Shown here: one piece after another, positions 1 to 8,607 of the stretch
Position numbering within the stretch: position 1 is the first letter of the stretch
How the letters are laid out: each line of letters opens with the position of its first letter
DNA from: Actinospineispora eucalypti
Lineage (GTDB): Bacteria; Actinomycetota; Actinomycetes; Mycobacteriales; Pseudonocardiaceae
Length of the DNA: 64,000 bases
Assembly: GCA_014208095.1 (NCBI GenBank)
Contig: JACHMT010000001.1
Location: 2,542,001-2,606,000, forward strand
Direction: 5' to 3'
Notes under the pieces: generated by a model
What the model was told of the DNA's origin: nothing
Seen by the model: the letters and a program-made list of their open reading frames with translations, nothing else
Database searches by the model: none
Program-made: the position numbers and the translations under genes

Positions 1-1133
1 AGGGCGAGCGCGATCTGGTTGGCCAGTCCGAACAGGATCCCCATGTGCGCGTCGATGCCCCAGCGGGCCAGCTTGGCGGCCAGCGGCCAGTCGGCGAACC
101 GCAGCTGGTCCACCACGGTGCCGGTGGCCGGGTCGATGGCCAGCGAGTCCTGCTTGGACGGCCAGGAGCGCTGGTTCTGCTGTACCACCCAGGCCTTGCC
201 CGGCTTGCTCGGTGGGGTGATCTCCACCGGGTCGGTCAGCCCGTGTGCCCGGGCCACCCCGAGCACCCGCTCGGCGGTGGCCGGTACGTCCGGCGGGGTC
301 GGGGCGGCCGGGGTGGCCAGCGTGGTGTGCACCGACGGGGTGGTCCAGCTCAGCTCGGTGCGCAGCGTGTCCACGTTGGTCCCGGCGAACTTCGACCAGG
401 TCAACCCGGTGGCGGAGAGGAAGAGCAGCACCAGCGCCACCCACACGCCGACCGAGCCGTGCCAGGAGCGCAGCCGCACCCGGCCGCTGGCGCCGAAGTC
501 CGGGGCGATCACCCGGCGCAGCTTGCGGTCCCGCCGGCGGCGGAGCAGCCAGATGCCCAGCCCGCTGAGCGTCAGCACCCACAGCCAGCTGGCGGCCAGC
601 TCGGAGTAGACCCGGCCGACCTCGCCGAGCATCAGCGTGCGGTGCAGCTCGTCGAACCAGGCGCGCACCGGCAGCCACTCCCCGTAGGTCACCAGGGTGC
701 CCAGCGGGCGCGCGGTGTACGGGTCGACGAACACCGTGCGCGTCCAGGTGTCGGGCAGGTCGGGCGCGGCGAAGGTGACCCGGGTGCTGCCGTCCGGCGC
801 GGCGGCCGGCCGGATCTCACTGATCCGTCCGCCCGGGATCTGTGGCAGCGCCGACGCGACCTGCTGGGACAGCGGCAGCGGGGCGCCGCCCGGCGGCACG
901 GTGACCCGCAGCTGCTCGCGGTGCACCAGCGGCTCGAGCTGCGGGGTGAGCGTGTACAGCAGGCCGGTGAACGCGGCCACGAACAGGAACGGCGCGACCA
1001 GCAGCCCGGCGCGGAAGTGCACCCGGCGCAGCAGCGGCTGCAGCTCGAGCCGCCACCAGCGGCGCAGGCCGGTGGCCCGGGTCGTCTCCGGCTTCTGCTC
1101 CAGCGTGGGCGGGGGGAGGGTGGTGTCGGACAC
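1..1133 (-). CDS. PepSY-domain membrane protein (partial, C-terminus beyond window edge)
   Basis: The reading frame begins at a GTG preceded by GAGGAG and runs off the left edge after about 377 residues. It has the layout of PepSY-associated transmembrane proteins: a cytoplasmic N-terminus, a membrane span near residues 40-62, a large extracytoplasmic loop, a second span near 178-197, and a third near 224-245. Conserved-looking histidines lie beside the membrane segments (DELHRTLM, RSWHGSVG, DAHMGILFG). In the family these proteins are linked to iron/siderophore reduction or metal homeostasis. Here the gene is the last visible member of a copper/oxidase-assembly operon, 36 bases after the preceding gene, so a role in metal handling is inferred. 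The exact substrate is unknown. Confidence 0.8.
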   Translation of the reverse strand, partial: MSDTTLPPPTLEQKPETTRATGLRRWWRLELQPLLRRVHFRAGLLVAPFLFVAAFTGLLYTLTPQLEPLVHREQLRVTVPPGGAPLPLSQQVASALPQIPGGRISEIRPAAAPDGSTRVTFAAPDLPDTWTRTVFVDPYTARPLGTLVTYGEWLPVRAWFDELHRTLMLGEVGRVYSELAASWLWVLTLSGLGIWLLRRRRDRKLRRVIAPDFGASGRVRLRSWHGSVGVWVALVLLFLSATGLTWSKFAGTNVDTLRTELSWTTPSVHTTLATPAAPTPPDVPATAERVLGVARAHGLTDPVEITPPSKPGKAWVVQQNQRSWPSKQDSLAIDPATGTVVDQLRFADWPLAAKLARWGIDAHMGILFGLANQIALA

Positions 1134-1169
1134 GGTGGCTCCTCGCGGGTCGAGCGGGGTCAGAGCGGG

Positions 1170-1886
1170 TCAGAGCATGGTCAGGAACATGACGGCCATG
1201 CCGAGGCTCATCCCCAGGTGGCAGACCGCATCGGCGCGCGGGCCGAGCAGGCGGAGGGTTCGGGGGCGGGTCGCCACCGAGGTGCCGCCCGGAGCCCCGA
1301 CCAGCACGAGGCTCCGGCGCTCGTCGTCTCCGGGCTCGCCGTCCCGGGAAGCGGTCAGCGCGCGGCGCGTCCAGAACAGGCCGGACGCGGCGAGGGCGAC
1401 GATGAACAGAACGGTCAGCCAGAACGCCCACCCGGGGGTCGGCGCGCTCGGCGCCGGCACCGCCTCGGCGGTCTCGGCGGCGCCGCCGTGGTGGTGCCCG
1501 CCGCCCCCGGCCGAACCGGTGCCGCCACCCATCAGCAGCGGCATGCCGGCCACCATCCAGACCATCGCCACCGACATGAGCAGATGCTGTTCGGAAGCCG
1601 GACAGCCGGGGTGCGTTGCGCGCCGGTCACCCAGGCGCCGGGCGAGGAAGTACAGGCCGAGCAGGCCGAACAGCACGATCTGGGCCACGTCGCCGGTCGG
1701 CCCGCCGTACGCCCAGACCATGGCGATCATCGCCGCGCTCATGACCAGGTGGCCCAACTCGGCGACCTGGTCGCCGTGGTGGGTGGCCACGCCGGCGCGC
1801 AGCGACGCCCAGCGTAGCAGCGCGTAGCCGCCGGTCACCGCGAACAGGGCGGTGAGCGCGAAACTCAACCAAAGTGATGGGATCAC
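1170..1886 (-). CDS. DUF5134-type membrane protein with His cluster
   Basis: This 238-residue polytopic protein has about six hydrophobic segments: near residues 5-22, two between 48 and 90, one at 102-120, one at 155-175 and one at the very C-terminus. A central loop carries GGGGHHHGG, a plausible metal-binding cluster, and acidic or histidine residues lie near the first membrane spans. It resembles the actinobacterial DUF5134 family, which has no established function. It starts with GTG and overlaps the stop of the upstream CopD-CtaG gene by four bases, so it is probably translationally coupled to it. Position in the operon and the histidine cluster suggest a copper-related role; this is inference. 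Confidence 0.65.
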   Translation of the reverse strand: MIPSLWLSFALTALFAVTGGYALLRWASLRAGVATHHGDQVAELGHLVMSAAMIAMVWAYGGPTGDVAQIVLFGLLGLYFLARRLGDRRATHPGCPASEQHLLMSVAMVWMVAGMPLLMGGGTGSAGGGGHHHGGAAETAEAVPAPSAPTPGWAFWLTVLFIVALAASGLFWTRRALTASRDGEPGDDERRSLVLVGAPGGTSVATRPRTLRLLGPRADAVCHLGMSLGMAVMFLTML

Positions 1887-3673
1887 AAGCGTCCAGTCAG
1901 CTCGGCCGCCCTCGGGGTTCCCGAAAGAGTGAATACGTGAGGCTGCTCACACGGCGCGCGCTCGTCGTCCACCGCCCACCGCCGCACCAGAGCGAGCACC
2001 GCGAGGATGACCGGCACCTCGCCGAGCACCCAGGACAGCAGTGCGCCGAGGCGCTGGTCGGCCAGCGGGTCGGGCACGAACGGCACGGCCAGCGACCGGT
2101 AGAACACCTCGCCGACCGGATGACCCAGACCGAGCAGCCAGGCGGCGAACCCGGCGTGCAGCGCCATCACCGCGAACACCATCACCAGCCGCCCGATCGG
2201 CGGCAGCGAGGCGTCCCGGCCCAGCACCACGCGCATCAGGGCCAGCCCGGTGAGGAAGAAGGCGGCGTTCATCACCAGGTGGGCCCAGTGCTCCTGCTGC
2301 CAGGCCTCGAACAGGCCGGTCGGGTAGACGCCGAACAGCGTGCCGGCCACCGCCAGCCAGGCCACCAGCGGATGCCCGGCCAGCCGGACCGTCCGGGCGT
2401 CCAGCAGCGCGCGCAGCCGGTCCGCCGTCGTTGGTCTGCTCGCCCGCCGCGCGAGCGTGCCGCCGTGCCCGAGCACCAGCAGCGCCGGGGCCAGCCCGGC
2501 CAGCAGCATGTGTTGCCCCATGTGCACGCTGAACACCCCGGGCGCGTAGCGGCCGACCCCGGAGGAGGTGGCGACCAGCAGCACCGCACAGCCGGAGAGC
2601 CAGGCCAGCGTGTAGCGCCTCGGCCAGGGCTCGCGGCGCCGGCGCAGCCGGCGCACCCCGGCCACGTAGAGCACCGCCGCCACCACGGCCAGCGAGCCGA
2701 ACACCAGGTCCGGCCGCCAGCGCAGCGCCAGATCGGCCCAGGTCATGCGGTCGGGCAGGTCATAACCGACCAGGTAGACGTGCTTGCTGGCCTGGTAGCC
2801 CTGGTCCGCCGGTGCGGCCACCCTGGTCAGCGCGGTGTGCACGCACAGCAGCGCGAGTGAAAATGCCGGCAGAGCCAGGCTCTGCGTCAACTTGTGCCGC
2901 GGTCGGGGGAGGGCGGTCACGGCGGTCAGAGCGAGCAGGACCAGGCCGGCCAGGGTGAGTTGGCCGTACCCGGTGTCGAGCAGTTTCCCGGCCGGTACCG
3001 CGTAGGCGGCCGCCACCACCGCCCCCGCCGTCGCCACCGGCAGGCACCAGCGGGCCCGGTGCCCGGCCAGCGCGGCGCCCAGGAGGAAGACCAGCGCGAG
3101 CGTCTGCGCAGCCAGGGCGTCGCCGGCGATGTCGTGCGAGCGCTGCGCGTTGGTGGTGGCGGTGAGCGCCGCGCAGAGCGGCCCGCCCAGCGCGACCAGC
3201 AGCAACCCGACCGCCGCGCGCCAGGTCAGCACCCAGCCGGCCGCGCCGGCCACCCCGGCGGCGACCAGCGCGCAGAGCAGCCACCCGGTGGCCGGTTCGA
3301 TGTAGCGCACGCCGACGAACAGCGTGGACAGGGTGACGGAGCCGCTGTTCTCCGCCACGGTCAGCCCGGCCACCGCCAGCGACGCGCCGGCCTGGACCAG
3401 CGACCAGCGGCGCACCTCGGTCAGCCCGGCGTACCCGGCGGGGGAGAGCAACCCGTCGCGCCCGGCCGGCGCGCGCACCGCCGCCAGCAGCCACCCCACC
3501 GCGAACGCGCAGGCGCCCAGCGCGAGCACCCGCATGGCCGGCAGCCCGGCGTCCACCACCGTCCCGGACGGCGGCAGCCCGTAGCCCTCGGCCGGGCTCG
3601 GCGCGAACCCGCCGAGCAGCCCGCCGGTCAGCGCCGCCGCGCCGACCAGACCGATCACCAGCCCCCGGTTCAC
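1883..3673 (-). CDS. CopD / CtaG fusion: copper import domain joined to caa3-type oxidase assembly domain
   Basis: The 596-residue protein is almost entirely membrane-embedded. The N-terminal half matches the CopD-like copper resistance/import fold. The C-terminal half (from about residue 330) matches the caa3 CtaG cytochrome oxidase assembly family, with histidine motifs such as FSVHMGQHMLL and EHWAHLVMNA that are typical for copper or heme handling in the membrane. The fusion of both domains is a known actinobacterial arrangement. It starts with GTG overlapping the copA stop by four bases and is followed by a four-base overlap into the next gene, so all four genes are probably one coupled transcript. 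It is likely to pass copper to a terminal oxidase; metal specificity is inferred from family and context. Confidence 0.85.
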   Translation of the reverse strand: MNRGLVIGLVGAAALTGGLLGGFAPSPAEGYGLPPSGTVVDAGLPAMRVLALGACAFAVGWLLAAVRAPAGRDGLLSPAGYAGLTEVRRWSLVQAGASLAVAGLTVAENSGSVTLSTLFVGVRYIEPATGWLLCALVAAGVAGAAGWVLTWRAAVGLLLVALGGPLCAALTATTNAQRSHDIAGDALAAQTLALVFLLGAALAGHRARWCLPVATAGAVVAAAYAVPAGKLLDTGYGQLTLAGLVLLALTAVTALPRPRHKLTQSLALPAFSLALLCVHTALTRVAAPADQGYQASKHVYLVGYDLPDRMTWADLALRWRPDLVFGSLAVVAAVLYVAGVRRLRRRREPWPRRYTLAWLSGCAVLLVATSSGVGRYAPGVFSVHMGQHMLLAGLAPALLVLGHGGTLARRASRPTTADRLRALLDARTVRLAGHPLVAWLAVAGTLFGVYPTGLFEAWQQEHWAHLVMNAAFFLTGLALMRVVLGRDASLPPIGRLVMVFAVMALHAGFAAWLLGLGHPVGEVFYRSLAVPFVPDPLADQRLGALLSWVLGEVPVILAVLALVRRWAVDDERAPCEQPHVFTLSGTPRAAELTGRL

Positions 3674-6000
3674 GACACGCGCGGGCGGAAGCCGCGCAAC
3701 CGCAGGCTGTGCGACACCACGAACACCGAGGACAGGGCCATCGCGGCCGCCGCGACCAGCGGGCTGACCAGGCCGGCCATCGCCAGCGGCAGCGCGGCCA
3801 CGTTGTAGCCGAACGCCCAGGCCAGGTTCACCCTGATGGTGCGGTGGGTGCGCCGGGCCAGCTGCACCGCCTCGGCCACCACCAGCAGGTCCTCCCGGGC
3901 CAGCACGATGTCCGCCGCCTCGATCGCCACATCGGTGCCCCGGCCGATGGCCAGGCCGAGGTCGGCGCTGGCCAGCGCGGCGGCGTCGTTCACGCCATCA
4001 CCCACCATGGCCACCGAGTGCCCCTCGGCCCGCAGCCGCCGCAACACCGCCACCTTGTCCTCCGGCAGGCACTCGGCGACCACCTCGTCGATGCCGACCG
4101 CCTCGGCCACCGCGTGCGCGGTCCCCGCGTTGTCCCCGGTGACCAGCACCGGGTGCAGGCCGAGCGCCCGCAGCGCGGCCACCGCGTCCGGGGCGCCGGG
4201 GCGCAGGGTGTCGGCCACCGCGAGCAGCCCGAGCACCCCGCCGGCTCGGGCTACGAACACCACGGTGGCCCCACCCCGCTCCCGGTCCAGCCGCTCCGCC
4301 TCCAGCTCGGCCGGTACCGGGATGCCCCGCTCGCGCATCAGCCGCGCCCGCCCGACCAGTACCGGCCGGCCGGCCACCACCCCCGAGGCGCCGAGGCCCG
4401 GCAGCGCGACGAAGTCGGCCACCTCGGTCAGCCCGCGCGGCTCGGCGGGCCCGCCCAGCTCGGAATGCGCCGCCGAGGTGCGCCCGTGCGGCTCGGATCG
4501 TGCCGCCGCGACGATCGGGGCGGCGACCGGGTGCTCCGAGGCGGCCTCCACCGCGCCGGCCGCCGCGAGCAGCTCCGCCCGGGTCACGCCTTCGGCCGGC
4601 CGGGCGGCGACCAGGCTCATCCGGCCCTCGGTGAGGGTGCCGGTCTTGTCCAGCAGCACGGTGTCCACCGCCCGGGTGGCCTCCAGCGCGGCCGGCCCCT
4701 TGATGAACACCCCGAGCTGCGCGCCCCGGCCGGTGCCCACCAGCAGCGCGGTCGGGGTGGCCAGGCCCAGCGCGCACGGGCAGGCCACCACCAGCACCGC
4801 CACCCCGACGGTCAGCGCCTGCTCCACCGGCTGCCCGGCAACCAGCCAGCCCAGCGCGGTACCGGCGGCCAGCAGCAGCACCACCGGCACGAACACCGAG
4901 GAGATCCGGTCGGCCAGCCGCTGCGCGCCGGCCTTGCCGCGTTGCGCGTCCCGCACCAGGCGGACCATCCGGGCCAGCTGAGCGTCCGCGCCCACTCGGA
5001 CCGCGCGCAGCCGCAGCCGCCCGCCGATGTTCACCGAGCCGCCGGCCACCTCGTCCCCGGGGCCGACCTCGCGCGGCATCGGCTCGCCGGTGAGGGTGCT
5101 CACGTCCACCGCCGAGCGGCCCTCCTCGACGACCGCGTCCGCCGCGATCCGCTCGCCCGGCCGGACCTGGAAGACGTCGTCGACCAGCAGTTCGGCCACC
5201 GGCACGCGGTGCGCCTCGCCGTCGCGGCGCACCAGCGCATCCTTGGCGCCCAGCGCCAGCAGCGCCCGCATGGCGGCGCCGGCCGACCGCTTGGCCCGGG
5301 CCTCGAAGTACCGCCCGGCCAGCACGAACGTGGTGACGCCGGCCGCCACGTCCAGGTAGAGCGCGTGACTGCCGCCCGCGCCGAGCGAAAGCCCCTGGCC
5401 CAGCCCGGGCGCCACCGGCGCCGCCCGGAACAGGCTGTCCGCGATCACCCACAGCGACCAGGTCGAGGAGGCCAGCACGCCGCCGGACACCAGCGTGTCC
5501 ATGGACGTCCGGCCGTGCCGCGCCCCGGCCAGCGCCGCCCGGTGGAACGGCAGCGCGCTCCACCCCATCACCGGCGCGGCCAGCAGCAGGCACACCCACT
5601 GCCAGCCGGGGAAGCGCAGTTCGGGGAACAGGGACAGGGCCAGCGAGAGGTCGCACAGCGGCACCGCCAGCACCGCCGCCACGGCCAGCCGGCGCCGCAG
5701 GTCGGTGACCCGGCGGTGCTGCTCGCCCTCGTCGGTGCCGGGGGCGTCGTCGTCCAGGTCGTCCACCCGGCGGGCGCGGTAGCCGGCCCGGTGCACCGCC
5801 TCGATCAGCTCGCGCGGGTCGGTGTCCGCCGGACAGCTCACCTCGGCCCGTTCGGTGGCGTAGTTGACCTCGGCGCGCACGCCGTCGAGCTTGTTCAGCC
5901 GGCGTTCCACCCGGGCCGCGCAGGCGGCGCAGGTCATGCCGCCGACGGCGATCTCGAACCGGCGCGTCGGGATTGGGGTGATGGTGCTCAGCGGGGTCAC
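3670..6000 (-). CDS. copA: Copper-translocating P1B-type ATPase
   Basis: This 776-residue pump moves Cu(I) across the cytoplasmic membrane at the cost of ATP. Motifs in order: an N-terminal heavy-metal domain with GMTCAAC (residues about 20-26), the membrane CPC motif (near 407), the phosphorylation site DKTGTLT (near 449) and the hinge motif GDGVNDAAALASADLG (near 666). The late membrane segments carry FGYN and MALSS, the P1B-1 signature for monovalent copper. I chose the GTG at 6000 because the heavy-metal domain begins just after it and because it overlaps the upstream ctaG stop (GTGA). A longer in-frame extension upstream is only the shadow of ctaG. It is the central gene of the copper operon. 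Confidence 0.95.
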   Translation of the reverse strand: MTPLSTITPIPTRRFEIAVGGMTCAACAARVERRLNKLDGVRAEVNYATERAEVSCPADTDPRELIEAVHRAGYRARRVDDLDDDAPGTDEGEQHRRVTDLRRRLAVAAVLAVPLCDLSLALSLFPELRFPGWQWVCLLLAAPVMGWSALPFHRAALAGARHGRTSMDTLVSGGVLASSTWSLWVIADSLFRAAPVAPGLGQGLSLGAGGSHALYLDVAAGVTTFVLAGRYFEARAKRSAGAAMRALLALGAKDALVRRDGEAHRVPVAELLVDDVFQVRPGERIAADAVVEEGRSAVDVSTLTGEPMPREVGPGDEVAGGSVNIGGRLRLRAVRVGADAQLARMVRLVRDAQRGKAGAQRLADRISSVFVPVVLLLAAGTALGWLVAGQPVEQALTVGVAVLVVACPCALGLATPTALLVGTGRGAQLGVFIKGPAALEATRAVDTVLLDKTGTLTEGRMSLVAARPAEGVTRAELLAAAGAVEAASEHPVAAPIVAAARSEPHGRTSAAHSELGGPAEPRGLTEVADFVALPGLGASGVVAGRPVLVGRARLMRERGIPVPAELEAERLDRERGGATVVFVARAGGVLGLLAVADTLRPGAPDAVAALRALGLHPVLVTGDNAGTAHAVAEAVGIDEVVAECLPEDKVAVLRRLRAEGHSVAMVGDGVNDAAALASADLGLAIGRGTDVAIEAADIVLAREDLLVVAEAVQLARRTHRTIRVNLAWAFGYNVAALPLAMAGLVSPLVAAAAMALSSVFVVSHSLRLRGFRPRVS

Positions 6001-6785
6001 CTTCGCCTTTCGGGGAACTTTCCGGGGAGCGGTGCGGGGGCCTGGCCGGCCAGCGCGGCCAGCCGGGCGTTGTAGGCGGCCAGCGCGGCCTCGTCCTGGT
6101 CGACGTCCTGGTCGACGTCCTGGTCGACGCCGTGCTCGGCCGCGCCGCCGGGGCCGAGCAGGGCGTCCCGCCGGGCGGACTCGAGCCAGCGGCCGAGGCC
6201 CTGGTCGTCCGGCGCGGCCCGGCTCCACCGGACGCCGACGACGATCATGAGCAGCATCATCAGCAGGTCGCCGCCGAACCACATGATCGCGCCGGCGGCC
6301 TGCTGGTCGGCCAGCACGTCGGCGCCGCCGTAACCCGGGGCGAGCGGGGTGCGGCTGAGCATCAGCACCAGCCCGGTGAGCGTGTCCGCGCCCATGCCGG
6401 CGGCGAGCAGCAGGAACCGCAGCAGGTGGGGCAACCCGGGGCGCAGGTCCACCAGCGGCCGGAAGTACCACCAGCCCACCACCAGGTACAACGCCAGCTC
6501 GCCGGCGCGCACCCAGCCGCTGGCCAGTGACGCCTGCTGGAACCCGGTGAGGTGGGTGAGTACCACCGTGGCGGTGTAGCCGGCCAGGGCCACGACCGGC
6601 CCGCCCGGCGACCGGTGCGGCAGCGGCGGGCGCGCCCAGACCAGGAGCACCGGCACCAGCATGATCAGGGCCAGGTGGCGCACCATGTGCACCCAGAACA
6701 GCCGCTCGGAGTACTCGCCGACCGGGCCGACCAGGGTGCCGAGCAGCAGCGCGAGGGCCAGCGACCCGCACAACCACCTGGCCAC
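5997..6785 (-). CDS. CtaG-family cytochrome c oxidase assembly protein
   Basis: The 262-residue membrane protein belongs to the caa3 CtaG family, needed for maturation of copper-containing terminal oxidases. Conserved features include the histidine motif VHMVRHLALIM near residues 31-41, GWWYFRPL near 104-111, and about seven hydrophobic segments. Its soluble C-terminus contains a short acidic repeat, DQDVDQDVDQDE, encoded by three 12-bp repeats. It starts with GTG about ten bases after GGGAG and is the first gene of the operon that continues through copA. The operon therefore has two CtaG modules, this one and the one fused to CopD. Confidence 0.88.
   Translation of the reverse strand: MARWLCGSLALALLLGTLVGPVGEYSERLFWVHMVRHLALIMLVPVLLVWARPPLPHRSPGGPVVALAGYTATVVLTHLTGFQQASLASGWVRAGELALYLVVGWWYFRPLVDLRPGLPHLLRFLLLAAGMGADTLTGLVLMLSRTPLAPGYGGADVLADQQAAGAIMWFGGDLLMMLLMIVVGVRWSRAAPDDQGLGRWLESARRDALLGPGGAAEHGVDQDVDQDVDQDEAALAAYNARLAALAGQAPAPLPGKFPERRR
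6095..6130. repeat. Three 12-bp tandem repeats in the ctaG tail
   Basis: The unit CCTGGTCGACGT is repeated three times, the last copy slightly changed. On the minus strand it encodes the acidic DQDV repeat in the C-terminal tail of the CtaG protein. The number of units may vary between strains, because in-frame 12-bp units can expand without a frameshift. Confidence 0.8.
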
Positions 6786-6856
6786 GTGCTCACTCCCGCC
6801 GACTGGAACCCCTGCCGGTTACGGAGTCGGGCGGCCGAGCGGGCGGGTTCCCGGTG

Positions 6857-7579
6857 TCACCCGTCGGGGGGAACCGGCAGCGCGGGCGCGACCCGGGCCG
6901 AGCCGATGCCTCGGTCGGGTTTGCCCAGCCGGAACCGCACCCGGCCCTTCAGCACGGTGCCGTTCTGCGCCTGCCCGCCGACCGGCGGTTCGCCGGGGAA
7001 CAGGGTGAACGTCCAGCGTTCGTTCCGCTCGCAGTCCGGCGGGGTGGCGCCGCACTGCAGCACCCGCGCGCCCCACAGCTGGCGGAGCATCCAGCGCCGG
7101 GTGTCGGTGCCGAGCACGGTGAACTCCTCCGCCGGCGCCTTCACCACCCGCCGGTGGCTGCCCAGCGCCGGGCCGTAGGCGCCGGTCACCGTGGCCACCA
7201 TGGTCCACGGCGCCCCACTTGGCACCCCGGCGGTACCGGCGGGCAGCGCTTCGGCCAACACGTCCTCGTTCGGCTCGCCGAGCTGGTCGCGCCGGGCCGC
7301 CCCGGGCAGCGGGCCCCGGGTGTCCAACCGGGCCGGGTCCGGGACCAGCAGCACGCCCCAGCGCACCTCCTCGGCGAACCGCGCGCCGGCGAAGTGCGCG
7401 CGCAGCGCGGCCACCGCGCGCTCCGCGTCCGCCCAGTGAGCCTCGGAGAACGCGTCGCGCAGGTACTCCCTGGTTGGCGCGGGCAGACCCACCCGGGCCA
7501 CCAGTTCAACAATCGACGCGCACCCCGCCCATCCGGACCTGGCCAGCGCAGCGATCTGCTCATCCTTGAAGTCACCCAT
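6857..7579 (-). CDS. Hypothetical protein, unrecognised family
   Basis: A 240-residue soluble protein that I do not recognise. The first 75 residues look helical (GDFKDEQIAALARSG..., LRDAFSEAHWADAERAVAAL). The C-terminal half is rich in beta-type sequence and aromatic residues (RWMLRQLWGARVLQ, RWTFTLFPGEPPV) and has two cysteines in CGATPPDC. There is no signal peptide or membrane span. Codon use is typical of the surrounding genes, so it looks like a real native gene. It lies 71 bases upstream of the copper operon on the same strand and may be its own transcription unit. A link to copper is not supported by its sequence. Confidence 0.6.
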   Translation of the reverse strand: MGDFKDEQIAALARSGWAGCASIVELVARVGLPAPTREYLRDAFSEAHWADAERAVAALRAHFAGARFAEEVRWGVLLVPDPARLDTRGPLPGAARRDQLGEPNEDVLAEALPAGTAGVPSGAPWTMVATVTGAYGPALGSHRRVVKAPAEEFTVLGTDTRRWMLRQLWGARVLQCGATPPDCERNERWTFTLFPGEPPVGGQAQNGTVLKGRVRFRLGKPDRGIGSARVAPALPVPPDG

Positions 7580-7600
7580 CGCGGCCTGAGGCTAGCGATT

Positions 7601-7666
7601 TTGATCGACATCATCACCACGTACGTTCTACCCGCCAGTAACGGCACTGGTGATGATGTCGATCAA
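7601..7666. terminator. Long perfect-stem hairpin between two minus-strand genes
   Basis: The 19-base arm TTGATCGACATCATCACCA (7601-7619) is repeated exactly in inverted form at 7648-7666 around a 28-base loop. It lies just downstream of the MpaB-type oxygenase gene and upstream of the unrecognised 240-residue gene, both on the minus strand. A Rho-independent terminator for the oxygenase gene is the simplest reading, although there is no clear U-tract. The arms are much lower in GC than the surroundings. Confidence 0.6.
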
Positions 7667-7708
7667 GGAAAATCCGCGAAACCGCGGCTAGCGGCCGGCC
7701 CCGACAGC

Positions 7709-8533
7709 TCAGACCAGCGCGCGGCCGGTGCGGATCCGCCAGCGCAGGTCCACCAGCAGGGCGTTGAACGGGAAGGCGCGCAGCACCGGCGGCGACAGCC
7801 GGACCAGCACGCCCAGCGCCGCCATCATCGACTCGAACACCCGCTGCCGGCGGTCGTCCCAGTCCAGGTGCATCTGCTCGCGGAACCGGGGCGGCAGGTA
7901 GCCGGTGGTGACGAACCGGTGGAACCGGCGGAAGGCCAGCTGCACCACCACCGGCATGTTGCGCAGGTCCACCAGTTGGGTGAGATAGCCGCGCACGGTG
8001 TCGTCGATGTCGATCCGGTCCAGGCTTTCCTTCCAGTAGCGCTCGAACGCGTCGAGGTCGGCCGGCCAGCGGTCGGCGGGCACCTGCAGGGTGGTGCCGA
8101 ACACGGCGGACCGGCGGTAGATCTCCGCCCACTGCCCGGGGGTGAGCCGGATCCGCATCAGCCGGCAGTTGTCCTCGAACCCCCGGTACAGGCAGGCGGC
8201 CACCCACAGCTGCAGGTCCGGGTCGAACGCGTTGTAGGCGACCGGGCTGTTCTGGTCCGACCGGACCTGCGCGTGCGAGCGGTTCACCGCCCGCCGGTAG
8301 GCCTTGCGCTCATCGTCGCTGCCCAGCGTGGCCACCGCCAGGTAGGTGAGGGTGGTGCGGGCGCGCTTGATCGGGTGTTTGAACACGTTGCCCGACTCGA
8401 CCTTGCTCTCCACCACGCCGTAGCCCACCCCGGGCCGGCCCAGCTGCATGATCACGTTGGCCGCGCCGGCCATGAGCCCGGCGCCGATGGCGATCTCCCG
8501 CAGATCCAGCTCCGGCGTGGTGGACGTGGTCAT
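7709..8533 (-). CDS. MpaB-family oxygenase (DUF2236)
   Basis: The 274-residue protein matches the MpaB/DUF2236 family of heme-dependent oxygenase-like proteins, whose best known relatives are the mycophenolic acid MpaB' oxygenase and the latex clearing protein. Visible family features are the N-terminal G(x)nANVIMQLGRPGVGYGVVESKVESGNVFKHPIKRARTT-type segment near residues 25-62, the HAQVRS and AYNAFDPDLQLWVAACLY region near 86-115, and a helical C-terminus. It starts with ATG and is divergent from a TetR regulator 74 bases away, so this TetR probably controls it. The substrate cannot be deduced. Confidence 0.8.
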   Translation of the reverse strand: MTTSTTPELDLREIAIGAGLMAGAANVIMQLGRPGVGYGVVESKVESGNVFKHPIKRARTTLTYLAVATLGSDDERKAYRRAVNRSHAQVRSDQNSPVAYNAFDPDLQLWVAACLYRGFEDNCRLMRIRLTPGQWAEIYRRSAVFGTTLQVPADRWPADLDAFERYWKESLDRIDIDDTVRGYLTQLVDLRNMPVVVQLAFRRFHRFVTTGYLPPRFREQMHLDWDDRRQRVFESMMAALGVLVRLSPPVLRAFPFNALLVDLRWRIRTGRALV

Positions 8534-8607
8534 GGCCCCGCTCCAATCTGCTCACACCTGTTAGCTGATATGGAAGCTCTTGGCGGCGCAGATGTCAAGA
8601 TGGCGGG
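8534..8607. promoter_or_regulatory. Divergent promoter region between MpaB-type oxygenase and TetR gene
   Basis: The 74-base gap must hold both promoters. On the minus strand a perfect TTGACA lies at 8598-8593 and could serve as the -35 of the oxygenase promoter, but no convincing -10 follows at 17-18 bases. AT-rich sequence around 8555-8572 (TGTTAGCTGATA) is the most likely operator position. No clear long dyad is visible. Confidence 0.4.

Noticed and set aside
45..1817. Long plus-strand reading frame opposite the PepSY and DUF5134 genes
   Set aside because: Its composition (Arg, Gly, His, Gln-rich) is that of an antisense shadow in GC-rich DNA; the minus-strand frames encode recognisable membrane proteins.
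3670..6777. 1035-codon version of CopA
   Set aside because: The extra N-terminal part is the shadow of ctaG in another frame; the heavy-metal-binding domain starts right after the GTG at 6000.
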